Assembly: GCA_900314565.1 (NCBI GenBank)
Contig: OMVU01000015.1
Span: 1-64,000, forward strand
DNA length: 64,000 nt
Reading direction: 5' to 3'
From: an uncultured Eubacteriales bacterium
GTDB lineage: Bacteria; Bacillota; Clostridia; Lachnospirales; Lachnospiraceae
Each line of letters starts with the position of its first letter. Position 1 is the stretch's first letter. Of the stretch, positions 1 through 8,985 are shown piece by piece. A model generated the notes under the pieces. It was not told the DNA's origin. It did not search any database and saw only the letters and a list, made by a program, of their open reading frames with translations. The translations under genes were made by a program, and so were the position numbers.

Positions 1-250
1 GGACTTCCCGATGACGATTATTTCTTCCTCAGGTTGTTTGATGTCAGCAGGAAGAACTATGTCCGTAACCCGTCATCCCATAAGATTTGTGATTGAGACA
101 TTGTAATCCTAAAATATGGAAAAAATCCGAATCACAAAAATTCAGTTCAATTATTTCTAAAGGTCTTTTTCGACCTGCAGACAGAATAATCCTATATTCT
201 ATTTCTTTTAATTTTATGAAAGAATCTGCAGCTTGCTTTAGTAAATCCAT
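1..250 (-). pseudogene. PBECR4-like nuclease-domain remnant (frameshifted)
   Basis: A short reading frame running from 250 down to 44 carries the N-terminal signature I associate with PBECR4 (phage Barnase-EndoU-ColicinE5/D-RelE-like nuclease 4) domains: a helix with AADSFIKL, then EYRIIL, a basic turn GRKR, IELNF, and DFFHILGLQCL, which resembles the family pattern DFxHLxGLxxL. The frame then ends at a stop. The next frame stays open to the window edge (VLPADIKQPEEEIIVIGKS), as expected after an internal deletion with frameshift. Only about 40 residues look domain-like and there is no clear ribosome-binding site. It is probably a broken gene. The family call rests on memory of the motif, not on an alignment. 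Confidence 0.4.
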
Positions 251-316
251 TTACGTATTCAACGCACCACTAAAAGTGCACAACTAAAACTAAAAATCCA
301 GCGTCAGAAGATTGAA

Positions 317-344
317 AAATGCCTTGCATTTCTGCAAGGCATTT
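317..344 (-). terminator. Perfect 12-bp hairpin, terminator-like
   Basis: AAATGCCTTGCA (317-328) and TGCAAGGCATTT (333-344) form a perfect stem with a 4-nt loop. On the minus strand the stem is followed by a short T-rich run. It lies downstream of the small reading frame at 389-529. Confidence 0.6.
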
Positions 345-388
345 CCTCTCTTATCATGTAACTTTCTTTCGCTGTCATGCTAGGTGCG

Positions 389-529
389 CTATGGTAAGTT
401 ACCACCTTTGTAGTCCTCCATGTTCACCGCTTCGCACCACGGCTCACACTTCACCGGAGCATCCTCTTTAACCTCGGGACCAAGGAAGAAGTTTCCTTCT
501 TGATAATATGATAACATGCGTGCTCGCAT
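389..529 (-). CDS. Possible small protein, 46 aa
   Basis: An open frame of 46 codons begins MRARMLSYYQEGN and ends EDYKGGNLP. It contains two Cys (KCEPWCEA) and reads like a natural acidic peptide. A terminator-like hairpin follows its stop. It lies 79 bases downstream of the PBP1A stop codon on the same strand. No good Shine-Dalgarno site is visible before either ATG (529 or 517), so translation is doubtful. It could be the tail of a degraded gene. The rest of 1-608 shows nothing else I can support. Confidence 0.25.
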   Translation of the reverse strand: MRARMLSYYQEGNFFLGPEVKEDAPVKCEPWCEAVNMEDYKGGNLP

Positions 530-608
530 TTTACAAGATATTGCAATATGGACGCTTTAGTAATTCCGGCACTTATTGTTGAATCATAATTCTGGAAATC
601 AGATTGCA

Positions 609-3041
609 TCATATTCCCCAGAAGTCATTCCACCAGTCGATCCAGCCGTCCCCGGTATCGCTTCCGGAGCTGTTCCTCCCGGTCCCACTGCTGCCGCTCG
701 TTCCACCGTTTCCGCTGCTTCCGCTGTTCCCGTTATTTCCGCTCGTTCCGCCGTTGTTCCCGTTCGTCCCGTTTCCGCCAGTCTTTCCGTCGTTCCCATT
801 GTTATTGTTGTTCGATCCGCTGCCGAACCACTTATCCCACAGGCTCGTATGTGTATGGCAGGTGACCTTCGGATCCGAGAGCGAAGCGGGCAGAACATAC
901 TGTTCTTCCTCTGTGCCAGGCACTGCGGACTTCAGATAGACCCGTCCTTCCTCGTGCGTGCAGTAGGGGCCGGACAGCTCGCCGGAATCCGCGCAGATCG
1001 CGACCATCACATGGCAGTCGCACTTTTCTGTCGGCGCAGTCCCGCTCGCGAAGCAGACGGTCTCGGTCCCGTCCCCGTGGATCGCATTTTCACAGAGGCC
1101 TTTGACGGCGCGTTTTCCGCATTTTGTGCAGATCTCGACTTCCTCAATACTGTTCCCGGTCTCGAACTCTTCCGCCACCCCTTCTGTGTGTGCTCCCGCC
1201 ATCACATCTTTCCAGATGTACTTCACATAGGTGCTGCTCTCCTGGGTCCTGTTATCGTCGAAGCCTCCCCACACGCCGCAGGTGAGGGAGGGAGAATATC
1301 CTATGAACCAGGCATCCCGGATATCCGTCGTCGTCCCGCTCTTGCCGGCGAGGTCGATGACCGCATCGCTTTCAAAATTCGCCTCCACACCGGTGCCGGA
1401 AAGCATCGCATCCTCCAGCGCGCTGGTAAGGAGCTTCGCCGTATTTTCGGAAATGACTCTCCTCGTCGTCTGCTTTTTCTCGATCAGGACATTCCCGTCG
1501 TGATCCAGGATCTTCGTATAGAGGATAGGCTCCGTATACTGGCCGCCCCTCGCGATGGACGCATAGGCCGCAGTCATCTCAAGATTCGTAACGCCGCCGT
1601 AGGTCCCGCCGAGGGCAAGGGCTTCCACTTTGTCATTTTCTGTCAGCGTCGTGATCCCGAATTTTCCGATCATGTTCCAGATCGGATCCATCCCGATCTG
1701 GTTAAAGCACTTCAGGGCCACGATATTCCTCGACTGTGCGATCGCCGTCTGTACCGTGATATTGCCCTTGTAGGCACCGTCGAAATTATGGACCTCCGTC
1801 CCGTCGGAATAGGTGCAGGGCGAGTCCGCGATCACGGTGCCGAGTGTCATCGCGCCGCTGTCAAGGGCTGCCGCGTACTCCCCGATGACCTTGATGGTCG
1901 ATCCCGGCTGGCGCACCATCGAAGTGGCGCGGTTCAGCAGAAGATTTGCATTTTTCTCACCGCGGCCTCCGATCAGAGCACGGACCTGGCCGGTCTCCGT
2001 ATCCATGAGGACCAGCGACGCCTGCTCGTCGGATGTATAGTAGTCGGGATTGTTGATGACCTCGCCTGCAAGCTCCTGCATGCGGCTGTCTTCCGTCGAA
2101 CAGATCGTCAGTCCTCCCCGGTAAATGAGATCCCACGCCTTCTCCTCACTGCACCGGGTCGCAGACATAATGTCATGCAGAACACTGTAGATCATGGCAT
2201 CTTCAAAATATGTCATGATCTCCTGCGAGCCCCCGTTCGTGCTCACTTCAGAGATCCTGGCGTAGACGTCGTCGCCGGCCGCCTCATCGCGCTCCTCCTG
2301 CGTGATAAATCCAAGCTCAAGCATTTTATCCAGAATGTAATCCCGCCGCTCCGCATTGGCTTCCGGGTTCGTGATCGGATTATACCTGGTCGGATTCCGG
2401 GTGATTCCCGCGATCACAGCGCTCTCGGACAGGGTGAGATCGGAAACATCTTTATCGAAATAATATTTTGCCGCTGTCTCAACGCCCCAGTTCCCTCCGC
2501 CGAGGTTGATCGTATTCAGGTAGTTTTCAAGGATCCAGGCCTTGTCGACGTGCATTTCCAGCGCGATTGCCAGGTACTGCTCCTGGATCTTCCGCTGGAC
2601 CTTGTCAAGAAATGTCGACTCATTCATCCAGTCCGTAAAAACATTGTTCTTAAGGAGCTGCTGCGTGATGGTGCTTGCTCCCTCCGAAAAATTCCCTTCT
2701 GTAATTCCCTTGTAAAGGGCACGCATGATCCCCTTGGGATCGATCCCGAAATGCTCGTAGAACCGTTCGTCCTCGATCGCGACGACTGCTTCCTGAAGGG
2801 ATTCGGGTACCTCAGACAGCTTTACATAAACGCGGTTCGAAGCCTCGCCGGAGAGCGTGAGAACGACATTTCCGTCCCGGTCCAGGACATTGGACCTGTA
2901 TCCGTGAGGCTTTGCGTCCAGAACATTGATGGAAGGCGCCCGGACGACACAGTAAGCAACAAAGACGGCTCCCGCTGCGATGACAGCAAGAAGCGTGACG
3001 AGTATCACACGGAGAACGGTTTTTATTTTACTTCCCGTCAT
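609..3041 (-). CDS. Class A penicillin-binding protein (PBP1A-type)
   Basis: This is a bifunctional peptidoglycan synthase of about 810 aa, anchored by one N-terminal TM helix after a short basic cytoplasmic tail (MTGSKIKTVLRV). The glycosyltransferase (GT51) domain shows EDERFYEHFGID and STITQQLLKN. The transpeptidase domain shows the serine motif GSTIK, SRN and KSGTT. The C-terminal 70 residues form a Gly/Asn/Ser-rich, probably disordered tail ending in a Trp-rich patch (WIDWWNDFW). The start at 3041 is chosen because CCTCCTTT at 3051-3058 gives an AAAGGAGG site 9 nt upstream. A start 22 codons further upstream lacks this. It may serve general wall growth. Its place just beyond the type VII locus may be coincidental, because it has its own promoter. 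Confidence 0.93.
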   Translation of the reverse strand: MTGSKIKTVLRVILVTLLAVIAAGAVFVAYCVVRAPSINVLDAKPHGYRSNVLDRDGNVVLTLSGEASNRVYVKLSEVPESLQEAVVAIEDERFYEHFGIDPKGIMRALYKGITEGNFSEGASTITQQLLKNNVFTDWMNESTFLDKVQRKIQEQYLAIALEMHVDKAWILENYLNTINLGGGNWGVETAAKYYFDKDVSDLTLSESAVIAGITRNPTRYNPITNPEANAERRDYILDKMLELGFITQEERDEAAGDDVYARISEVSTNGGSQEIMTYFEDAMIYSVLHDIMSATRCSEEKAWDLIYRGGLTICSTEDSRMQELAGEVINNPDYYTSDEQASLVLMDTETGQVRALIGGRGEKNANLLLNRATSMVRQPGSTIKVIGEYAAALDSGAMTLGTVIADSPCTYSDGTEVHNFDGAYKGNITVQTAIAQSRNIVALKCFNQIGMDPIWNMIGKFGITTLTENDKVEALALGGTYGGVTNLEMTAAYASIARGGQYTEPILYTKILDHDGNVLIEKKQTTRRVISENTAKLLTSALEDAMLSGTGVEANFESDAVIDLAGKSGTTTDIRDAWFIGYSPSLTCGVWGGFDDNRTQESSTYVKYIWKDVMAGAHTEGVAEEFETGNSIEEVEICTKCGKRAVKGLCENAIHGDGTETVCFASGTAPTEKCDCHVMVAICADSGELSGPYCTHEEGRVYLKSAVPGTEEEQYVLPASLSDPKVTCHTHTSLWDKWFGSGSNNNNNGNDGKTGGNGTNGNNGGTSGNNGNSGSSGNGGTSGSSGTGRNSSGSDTGDGWIDWWNDFWGI

Positions 3042-3087
3042 GGATCCGGACCTCCTTTCCCTGCACAGTACGTGCAGAACACACATA

Positions 3088-3093
3088 AGTATA
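3088..3093 (-). promoter_or_regulatory. Candidate -10 box for the PBP gene
   Basis: TATACT on the minus strand lies 46 nt before the PBP ATG. A small palindrome (CTGCAC...GTGCAG, 3061-3077) lies in the leader. The -35 box is weak. Confidence 0.4.
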
Positions 3094-3205
3094 AGCACAC
3101 GCGGCATGGAAATCAGATAAGCCGCCTGCGCATGATACTTTAAGAAACATCCTATGGGGTGAGATGCGGGGATCTTCTCCCATTGAACCGGGTCTCACTC
3201 AAGAG

Positions 3206-3250
3206 ACGAAAAAAGCAAGCTCCCGCAGGATCATCCCGTGGGAGCTTGCT
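3206..3250 (-). terminator. Rho-independent terminator after the discoidin kinase gene
   Basis: GCAAGCTCCC (3215-3224) pairs with GGGAGCTTGC (3240-3249). On the minus strand the stem runs straight into TTTTTT. It ends transcription of the kinase gene whose stop is at 3458 and isolates the PBP gene. The remaining bases between 3094 and 3457 hold no gene I can support. Confidence 0.85.
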
Positions 3251-3457
3251 GCTTCTTATTCATTTTTATCATCTGTTTGTGTTCAAATCGTGTTCGCTTA
3301 TTATCGATTTGATTACGACCTGTTACGAAACCTCCTCACTGTATAGCCTCTTCGCCGTGAAATCCCGCTCGCGAACCGAAAGCGCGCTCTTCGGGTCAGC
3401 ACAAGCTGCATTCATATCAGTCCGAATCTCCGGGCCGGTCCTGGTACATTCGCTCGC

Positions 3458-5542
3458 TCAGCTGCCGTATGCCTCGATCTCGGAAATACAGCAGTCCTCG
3501 TCGATTCCCTCATAGACAGCAGTGATGACGAACTCCAGCTCATCGACCTCGCAGGGCTCACTGAATGTGACGTATTTCACCGTCATGCCGTTCTTAAATG
3601 TGATGTCCTGGGACCACGAACCGATGCGGAGCCGGAAAGACTTCGGTCTCGCGTTATTCCCGTAGATCTCCGCTGTCCTCCAGTTGCCGAGATGCATGAC
3701 CAGGCAGCTGATCTCTGTCGGATGATCATAGCCGAGCCATAGGGTCTCTCCGATTCCCAGTCCGGCCGCCCCCTCCTGCCAGGAGGTTATGATATCTCCG
3801 TCCATCGCGCTGTGCGGCTGATTGTCATAGTATATCTCCGTATTCTGTATGAGATAAGAGGTCGCATCGGACGTATCAAAAGGATACCACTGCAGTTTTT
3901 TCATGTTTGACGGCGCTGATTCCGATACCGTGCATTTCAAAGAGGACGGAACCGGCTTCGCAGTCGGCTTCGGTGTAGGTGTCGGCTTTGCTGTGGCCGT
4001 CGGCTTTGCTGTGGCCGTCGGCTTTGGGGTGGCCGTCGGCTTTGGGGTGGCTGCAGGCTCCGGCGTAGCCGTCGCGACCGGTTCAGATGGCCCCTGTGTG
4101 TCATTCCCTTCATTGGACGTGTCCACGACTGTCCTCGTTGAGTCGGATGCCACCTGTGTTCCCCCTGTCCGCCAAATCCCGATGCCCAGGAAAAGGGCGG
4201 CGCAGGCAGCCACTGCAACGAGACCCGCAAGGATCTTTGCGGTCTTCCGGCTTTTTTGGAGCTCCTCCGTACCGGTCCGAAGCCTCATGGAATCCGGCGG
4301 TCCATCGTTTACATATGGGTTAGTACGGCCCGGACCCGGAATGATCTCCGGAGATCCGGCAGTTCGTCCGCCACGCTCTCCTGCAGGATCCCTGTAACTT
4401 CTGTCAAATTCCGTCCCCTCAAAGGGACGGTCTGCATATCCGCCTGAAATTCCGGGGAACCTGCCTGTCGCCTCGGCCGGATCAGGTCGTGCGCCTCCTG
4501 TATATCCCCGACGGATCTCTCTTTCCGGTACAGCTGCCGGGCCTGCCGGATTCCCGGACATTCTGCCGGACACCGCACGGTCCTGGTAAGCGGACCCCGT
4601 GTGCTTATAAGATGTGTCAACGGGAGGGATCACGGTCCTTTCATTTTCAGAAGGAACAGCGCCCGCTCCGCGGCTCAGGGCATTCAGAGCATTGACAAGC
4701 TCCCCTCCGTTCCTGTAGCGAAGATCCCGGTCCGTCTGCATGCAGCGTTCGATGACTGCGGCGAATCCGGCACTCACCGGCGTTCCCGTCTTTGAGAGCG
4801 GACAGATACATTCGTAAAGCGGATCCGGACGGATCCCGGTCAAAAGGTGATACAGCGTTGCGCCGAACGAATACACATCCGTTCGCGGATCGATCTGTTT
4901 CGAGAAAAACGCCGCCGGCGGTTTCTCCCTGTAAAATACCGGAGTCCCTCTCTCAAGCCTGTCTTTGCGGAAATGCTCATAGACCGCGATGTCTCCGAAC
5001 TGTTCCGGAGGGGAATATCCCGCACTGATCCAGGAGATATCTTTTCTCTCCTTCTGGAAAATCCTTGCGATGTTGAAATCGATCAGCGTCACCTCGTCAT
5101 TCTGGTCGACCATAATGTTGGACGGCTTCACGTCACTGTGCACTATGGGCGGCTTCCGGGAATGAATGTAGGCCAGCACATCTGCGAGCTGGCCTGCCCA
5201 TTTCAATACTCTTCTCTCGTCGAACCGGTGATATTCGCGGAGCATCATTCCGAAATCACGGCCGCTTATAAAATCCATGACCGTGTAGACACGTCCTTCG
5301 TAGACAAAGTAATCCAGGACCTTCGGTATCCTCTGATGCCGCAGCTCTTTCAGAACGTTTACCTCCGTCCGCCGGTCGTCCGGTCTGACGGCACTTTCCT
5401 TGATCTGCTTCAGGATGACCCAGCTCTCAAGGTTCGTGTCATACGCCCTGTATACAATACCGCCCCCGCCTTCTCCGATGCGCACACGGACGATATATCT
5501 TCCATGCACCAGTGTCCCGGGCATTATCTCCTGTGTATTCAT
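3458..5542 (-). CDS. Membrane Ser/Thr kinase with extracellular discoidin-like domain
   Basis: This is a Hanks-type kinase of about 694 aa. The N-terminal kinase domain (residues about 15-280) has the glycine loop GEGGGGIVYRAYD, the Lys in VILKQI, catalytic loop HSDVKPSNIM and IDFNIAR in place of DFG. It is therefore a non-RD kinase with Asp, Lys and Asn retained. A Pro-rich linker leads to one TM helix (about 432-456, LVAVAACAALFLGIGIW). A TPKPTATPKP-type stalk and a C-terminal domain follow. That domain (DGDIITSWQEGA, LWLGYDHP, VDELEFVI) resembles F5/8 type C or NADase-type glycan-binding modules. The start at 5542 is preceded by GAGGAT. It is 56 bases downstream of the zinc-ribbon YARHG gene, so it is probably the last gene of that operon. 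It is likely to sense a wall or surface glycan outside and phosphorylate partners inside. Confidence 0.85.
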   Translation of the reverse strand: MNTQEIMPGTLVHGRYIVRVRIGEGGGGIVYRAYDTNLESWVILKQIKESAVRPDDRRTEVNVLKELRHQRIPKVLDYFVYEGRVYTVMDFISGRDFGMMLREYHRFDERRVLKWAGQLADVLAYIHSRKPPIVHSDVKPSNIMVDQNDEVTLIDFNIARIFQKERKDISWISAGYSPPEQFGDIAVYEHFRKDRLERGTPVFYREKPPAAFFSKQIDPRTDVYSFGATLYHLLTGIRPDPLYECICPLSKTGTPVSAGFAAVIERCMQTDRDLRYRNGGELVNALNALSRGAGAVPSENERTVIPPVDTSYKHTGSAYQDRAVSGRMSGNPAGPAAVPEREIRRGYTGGARPDPAEATGRFPGISGGYADRPFEGTEFDRSYRDPAGERGGRTAGSPEIIPGPGRTNPYVNDGPPDSMRLRTGTEELQKSRKTAKILAGLVAVAACAALFLGIGIWRTGGTQVASDSTRTVVDTSNEGNDTQGPSEPVATATPEPAATPKPTATPKPTATAKPTATAKPTPTPKPTAKPVPSSLKCTVSESAPSNMKKLQWYPFDTSDATSYLIQNTEIYYDNQPHSAMDGDIITSWQEGAAGLGIGETLWLGYDHPTEISCLVMHLGNWRTAEIYGNNARPKSFRLRIGSWSQDITFKNGMTVKYVTFSEPCEVDELEFVITAVYEGIDEDCCISEIEAYGS

Positions 5543-5598
5543 AAGATCCTCACTGCTGTCCTTTTGATGGCGGCCGTATGCTTCCGTATCCGGAAAGG

Positions 5599-7356
5599 TC
5601 AATAGTAGACGTCATGTATCTGCTGCCATTCATTCAGCGTCTTGATATTTGCCTGCTCGTAGGCATTCATATAATAATTTTTCAGGTCGTCCGAATTATT
5701 CGTAGGGCACATTCCCTGAAGTGTCTGATACCAGCTGCGGCCCTCGAAATGATTCCGCGCATCCTGCGCCGTCGCCGTGTCCTTGACGAAGGTATATCCG
5801 TACCGTGCAAAGATCTCATTGATCGCCAGCTGTGACTGCATGTGCATATAGTCTCTGTCTCCCACCAGAGAGTTCAGCTCCGCCTGGGTCAGATACCGCT
5901 GGCTGCTGTACGGAAAGACGAACTCATCAGCCGGAGCCTGCACACCGTTATAGCAGCTGATCGTCTCCACAGCCGGCTGCGGGACAGGCGTACTGGTCGG
6001 CACCGCTGTCGGGACAGGAGTGCTGGTAGGGACCGGGGTACTGGTCGGCACCGGCGTACTGGTCGGTACCGGCGTGTTGGTCGGTACCGCCGTCGGGGTC
6101 GGGGTCGCCGTTACCGTAACGGCAGGCTCCGAATCCGCGGGAGAAGTCCTGCTCTCGCTCTCGACCGTCTCTGTCTCCGTGTCCTTCTTTATGATCGGAG
6201 AATCAAATTTGCCGAGCAGAAGAAATACCAGGACCGCTCCGACTGCAAGGATCGCAATGATCTCACCGGCAATCAGGATGGAGAACCTGCTTTTCGGTTT
6301 TGTATTTTCTCCGCTCCCAAAAGGATTATCCGGATAACTGTAAGGATTCCCGGGCGTCGGAGGATACCCGGGTCCGGATCCCGGATCAGGCGGAGTCTCG
6401 GTGAGCCTCTCAGTATAGATATCGTCACCGGCTCTGTTGAACGAAGCCGTCCCCATGTCATCGAAGTTCTGACCTCCCCCCATCGCCGGGGAAGTTTTCC
6501 TGCCCTGACTGCTGTACTTCAACGACTCCTGCGGCTCGTTCCCGTACGCCGACGTATATTCATTTCCGCCCTGCTTACTGTACTTCAACGACTCCTGCGG
6601 CTCACTTCCGTATGCCGACGTATATTCGCTTCCGCACTGCTTACTGTACTTCAGCGATTCCTGCGACTCGTTCCCGTATGCCGACGTGTACTCACTTCCG
6701 CCCTGACTGCTGTACTTTAAGGACTCCTGCGGCTCGTTCCCGTATGCCGATGTATACTCGCTTCCGCCCTGTCGGCTGTACTTTAAGGACTCCTGCGGCT
6801 CGTTCCCATATGCCGACGTATACTCGCTTCCGCCCTGCCGGCTGTACTTTAAGGATTCCTGCGGCTCGTTCCCGTATACCGACGTGTACTCGCTTCCGCC
6901 CTGACTGCTGTACTTTAAGGACTCCTGCGGCTCGTTCCCGTATGCTGACGTGTACTCGCTTCCGCCCTGTCGGCTGTACTTTAAGGACTCCTGCGGCTCG
7001 TTCCCGTATGCTGACGTGTACTCGCTTCCGCCCTGTCGGCTGTACTTTAAAGACTCCTGCGGAGCGCTCCCGTACGCTGACGTATATTGGTCTGCGACCG
7101 TATTTTCAGAATTTCCCCTCATATGACTGTAAGCCGCGGTCATTTGACTGGCGCGGCTTTCTGCATGCTGTTCCATTTTCCGGCTCTGACCAGACTCATC
7201 AAAGGAGACCGTCCCCGGATCGGGAACCCCGTATGTATTGTTGTCATTCGCATTCCGGGAGCCTGCATCGGGTTTCTGCGCCAGGATCCTCGACCCGCAC
7301 TTTGCGCAGAATCTCGCGTTCTCATGCATCATAGCTCCGCAATTTGAGCATCTCAT
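5599..7356 (-). CDS. Zinc-ribbon / repeat / TM / YARHG-domain protein
   Basis: This protein of about 585 aa starts with a zinc ribbon (CSNCG...CAKCG). Nine copies of a 22-residue repeat follow (YTSAYGNEPQESLKYSRQGG with small changes; DNA about 6500-7090). Then come a Pro-rich stretch, a TM helix (ILIAGEIIAILAVGAVLVF) and a TPVPTSTPVPT stalk. The C-terminal domain (SQLAINEIFARYGYTF, EGRSWYQ, NIKTLNEWQ) is the extracellular YARHG type. The start at 7356 has GGAGG 6 nt upstream. It follows the WXG100 gene at 7492-7818 and precedes the kinase at 3458-5542. The cytoplasmic ribbon and long Tyr/Ser/Gln-rich repeat suggest a scaffold or kinase substrate. The repeat is inside the cell if the ribbon is. 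Confidence 0.8.
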   Translation of the reverse strand: MRCSNCGAMMHENARFCAKCGSRILAQKPDAGSRNANDNNTYGVPDPGTVSFDESGQSRKMEQHAESRASQMTAAYSHMRGNSENTVADQYTSAYGSAPQESLKYSRQGGSEYTSAYGNEPQESLKYSRQGGSEYTSAYGNEPQESLKYSSQGGSEYTSVYGNEPQESLKYSRQGGSEYTSAYGNEPQESLKYSRQGGSEYTSAYGNEPQESLKYSSQGGSEYTSAYGNESQESLKYSKQCGSEYTSAYGSEPQESLKYSKQGGNEYTSAYGNEPQESLKYSSQGRKTSPAMGGGQNFDDMGTASFNRAGDDIYTERLTETPPDPGSGPGYPPTPGNPYSYPDNPFGSGENTKPKSRFSILIAGEIIAILAVGAVLVFLLLGKFDSPIIKKDTETETVESESRTSPADSEPAVTVTATPTPTAVPTNTPVPTSTPVPTSTPVPTSTPVPTAVPTSTPVPQPAVETISCYNGVQAPADEFVFPYSSQRYLTQAELNSLVGDRDYMHMQSQLAINEIFARYGYTFVKDTATAQDARNHFEGRSWYQTLQGMCPTNNSDDLKNYYMNAYEQANIKTLNEWQQIHDVYY

Positions 7357-7426
7357 AAATTTCCTCCGTGAATTGGCCGTCGCGTGTGGACTCTGATTCG
7401 ACTGCAGACATCCGCGCAAAGAGAGA

Positions 7427-7478
7427 TGTGCTTCGCACCCTTCGTGACTCGGCAGGAACGCCGAGGCGTTCCCGGTTC
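7427..7478. repeat. Dispersed GAACGCC palindromic repeat (partial copy)
   Basis: This copy has the core GGAACGCCGAGGCGTTCC with flank TGCTTCGCACC, shared with the copies at 20963-21049, 30990-31069 and 54893-54985. It sits between the last WXG100 gene and the YARHG gene. Confidence 0.6.
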
Positions 7479-7491
7479 GTTCGGGATGCCT

Positions 7492-7818
7492 TTAATTTCC
7501 CGCCGGTCCCCGGGCGGCGCCTCCTGCCTGCTGGGCAGCAATGCGGGCTGCCTCCTGTTCGCTCGTCCGGAGATTTTCCGCCATCTGGCGCATTGTGTTC
7601 GCAATATTCTGCAGATTCTCACTGGAAAGAAGTACTTTTCCCTTCATCGTATCCCCTTTGCTGAGGAACTTTGTCGCATTCTCTCCCTGCCAGCCCTGGT
7701 TTATCTCAGAGAGGACTTCCTCCAGATCGTTATCCGCAATTCTCCTCAGTCTCTCCGCGAGCTCTTCAAGCTTTTCCACCTGACGTATGGTCGCCTCATA
7801 ATCGAAAATAATAGCCAT
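7492..7818 (-). CDS. WXG100-family protein
   Basis: This small helical-hairpin protein of 108 aa has the turn motif GWQG (W-x-G) at about residue 43. It is flanked by two long amphipathic helices (ATIRQVEKLEELAERLRRI and NLQNIANTMRQMAEN). Such proteins are secreted as dimers by type VII systems. The tail is Ala/Gly-rich (AAQQAGGAARGPAGN). The start follows AAGGAGA. It is the last of four consecutive small WXG-like genes. Confidence 0.85.
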   Translation of the reverse strand: MAIIFDYEATIRQVEKLEELAERLRRIADNDLEEVLSEINQGWQGENATKFLSKGDTMKGKVLLSSENLQNIANTMRQMAENLRTSEQEAARIAAQQAGGAARGPAGN

Positions 7819-7927
7819 GATATCTTTTCTCCTTACCGATCCTTCGACGAGCGCCCGATCTTCCTGTAAAAAGTCTTATTTCAAGAACGCCTCGTATAAA
7901 TACAAAGCCTTATAAAAACACAAACTC

Positions 7928-8245
7928 TTATACAAAGAAATCTGTTCTGAGCATATCGTTCATCGAATCAATGTTTGTCTCAGTGCTCTTATATATTCCC
8001 GCGATCTGAAGAAGCTTATCCGGCTGCTTTGCGAGATCCAGATAGATCGACTCAAAAGTACGTCCGGCCGTTTCGAATTCGATGCGGTCTGTATCCCCCG
8101 CATCCCCGCGCCAGTAGTTGCCCGTGTTTTTCATTGTATCATTAATCGCATCGAAATGCACTTTCAGTGTCCTTAAATAAGCTCTCATATTTTCCACTTC
8201 AGCCTCAAGTTCTTCAGGCTTTACGGAAAGAACGATCCCTGCCAT
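7928..8245 (-). CDS. WXG100-family protein
   Basis: This 105-aa all-helical protein has YWRGDAG (W-x-G) at the expected turn near residue 45. The C-terminal helix ends NDMLRTDFFV. The start follows GAAGGAGGAAAT. It is separated by 42 bases from the preceding WXG gene and by 110 bases from the next. It is likely to be a type VII secretion substrate or a heterodimer partner of its neighbours. Confidence 0.82.
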   Translation of the reverse strand: MAGIVLSVKPEELEAEVENMRAYLRTLKVHFDAINDTMKNTGNYWRGDAGDTDRIEFETAGRTFESIYLDLAKQPDKLLQIAGIYKSTETNIDSMNDMLRTDFFV

Positions 8246-8286
8246 ATTTCCTCCTTCGGGTAGAATCCCTGATTCAAAATATTCCG

Positions 8287-8586
8287 TTACACTTCGATCG
8301 AAGAGATGATGCTCGCGACATTCGCCTCACAGTCCACATAGCGTCCGCGGGCACCGTCTGTTCCCCGGTTCAGGTCCTGCACGGTCTTGATCAGTTCGTC
8401 AAGTTCCGCAAGCTGAGATCGAAGCTCCGCCTCATAGACTTCCTTCGCGTCACCCGTCCACATTGCTGCGATCCGGTCCGCGCAGGACGCAAGATTCCGA
8501 AGATCCCCGGAAAGCTGGCCGATCATAGTCTCGACAGATCTGACGTCATTCTGCATGGTCTCCGTATTTGTCTCAATTACCTTCAT
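8287..8586 (-). CDS. WXG100-family protein
   Basis: This 99-aa protein has MWTGDAKEVYEAEL (W-x-G) between two helices, the normal size and layout for an ESAT-6-like protein. A strong AGGAGG site precedes ATG at 8586. Two Cys residues (ASCADR, YVDCEAN) are unusual for secreted WXG100 proteins. Confidence 0.83.
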   Translation of the reverse strand: MKVIETNTETMQNDVRSVETMIGQLSGDLRNLASCADRIAAMWTGDAKEVYEAELRSQLAELDELIKTVQDLNRGTDGARGRYVDCEANVASIISSIEV

Positions 8587-8612
8587 AAAGTCCTCCTTGC
8601 CGGCCCTGCCGG

Positions 8613-8954
8613 TCAGAAATACAGGTCCTCGCTTACGGCCGCCAGAGAAGAGACACGTCCGTAGGCAGTACGCGCTCCAACGCCGTCCTCAATATCCCTT
8701 TCCGCGTTCCGGTCGCACTGCACATACATTGTACCGATATCTTCGAGGGCAGCCGACAGTATGATCAGATCCGCGACAAGATCTTCTGCTGCCTGTTCCA
8801 TTTCCCTGAGAGCGTCCTGACAGCTGCCAAGGCCTTCCTGTCCGGAGAGCGCACTGCGGACACGGCCTATTTCCACTCCGACCGTCCGCAGCTTCCTGGC
8901 GGCCGCTGTCAGATCGCCGCTCTTATTGATGATCACTTCCGGATATACTCTCAT
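8613..8954 (-). CDS. WXG100-like protein lacking the W-x-G motif
   Basis: This 113-aa, mostly helical protein is the first gene of the four-gene WXG cluster. At the expected turn it has LSGQEGLG and no Trp. The second helix (ALREMEQAAEDLVADLIIL) matches the family layout. The start follows AAGGAAG. Assignment rests on size, helical pattern and position. It may be the divergent partner in a heterodimer. Confidence 0.6.
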   Translation of the reverse strand: MRVYPEVIINKSGDLTAAARKLRTVGVEIGRVRSALSGQEGLGSCQDALREMEQAAEDLVADLIILSAALEDIGTMYVQCDRNAERDIEDGVGARTAYGRVSSLAAVSEDLYF

Positions 8955-8985
8955 AAGCCAACTGTCTTCCTTCTCTTTTATAGTA

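Noticed and set aside
576..3143. Long open frame on the plus strand opposite the PBP gene
   Set aside because: It is Arg/Pro/Val-rich, has no ribosome-binding site and lies fully antisense to a gene with clear PBP1A motifs. It is a by-product of GC-rich codon use.
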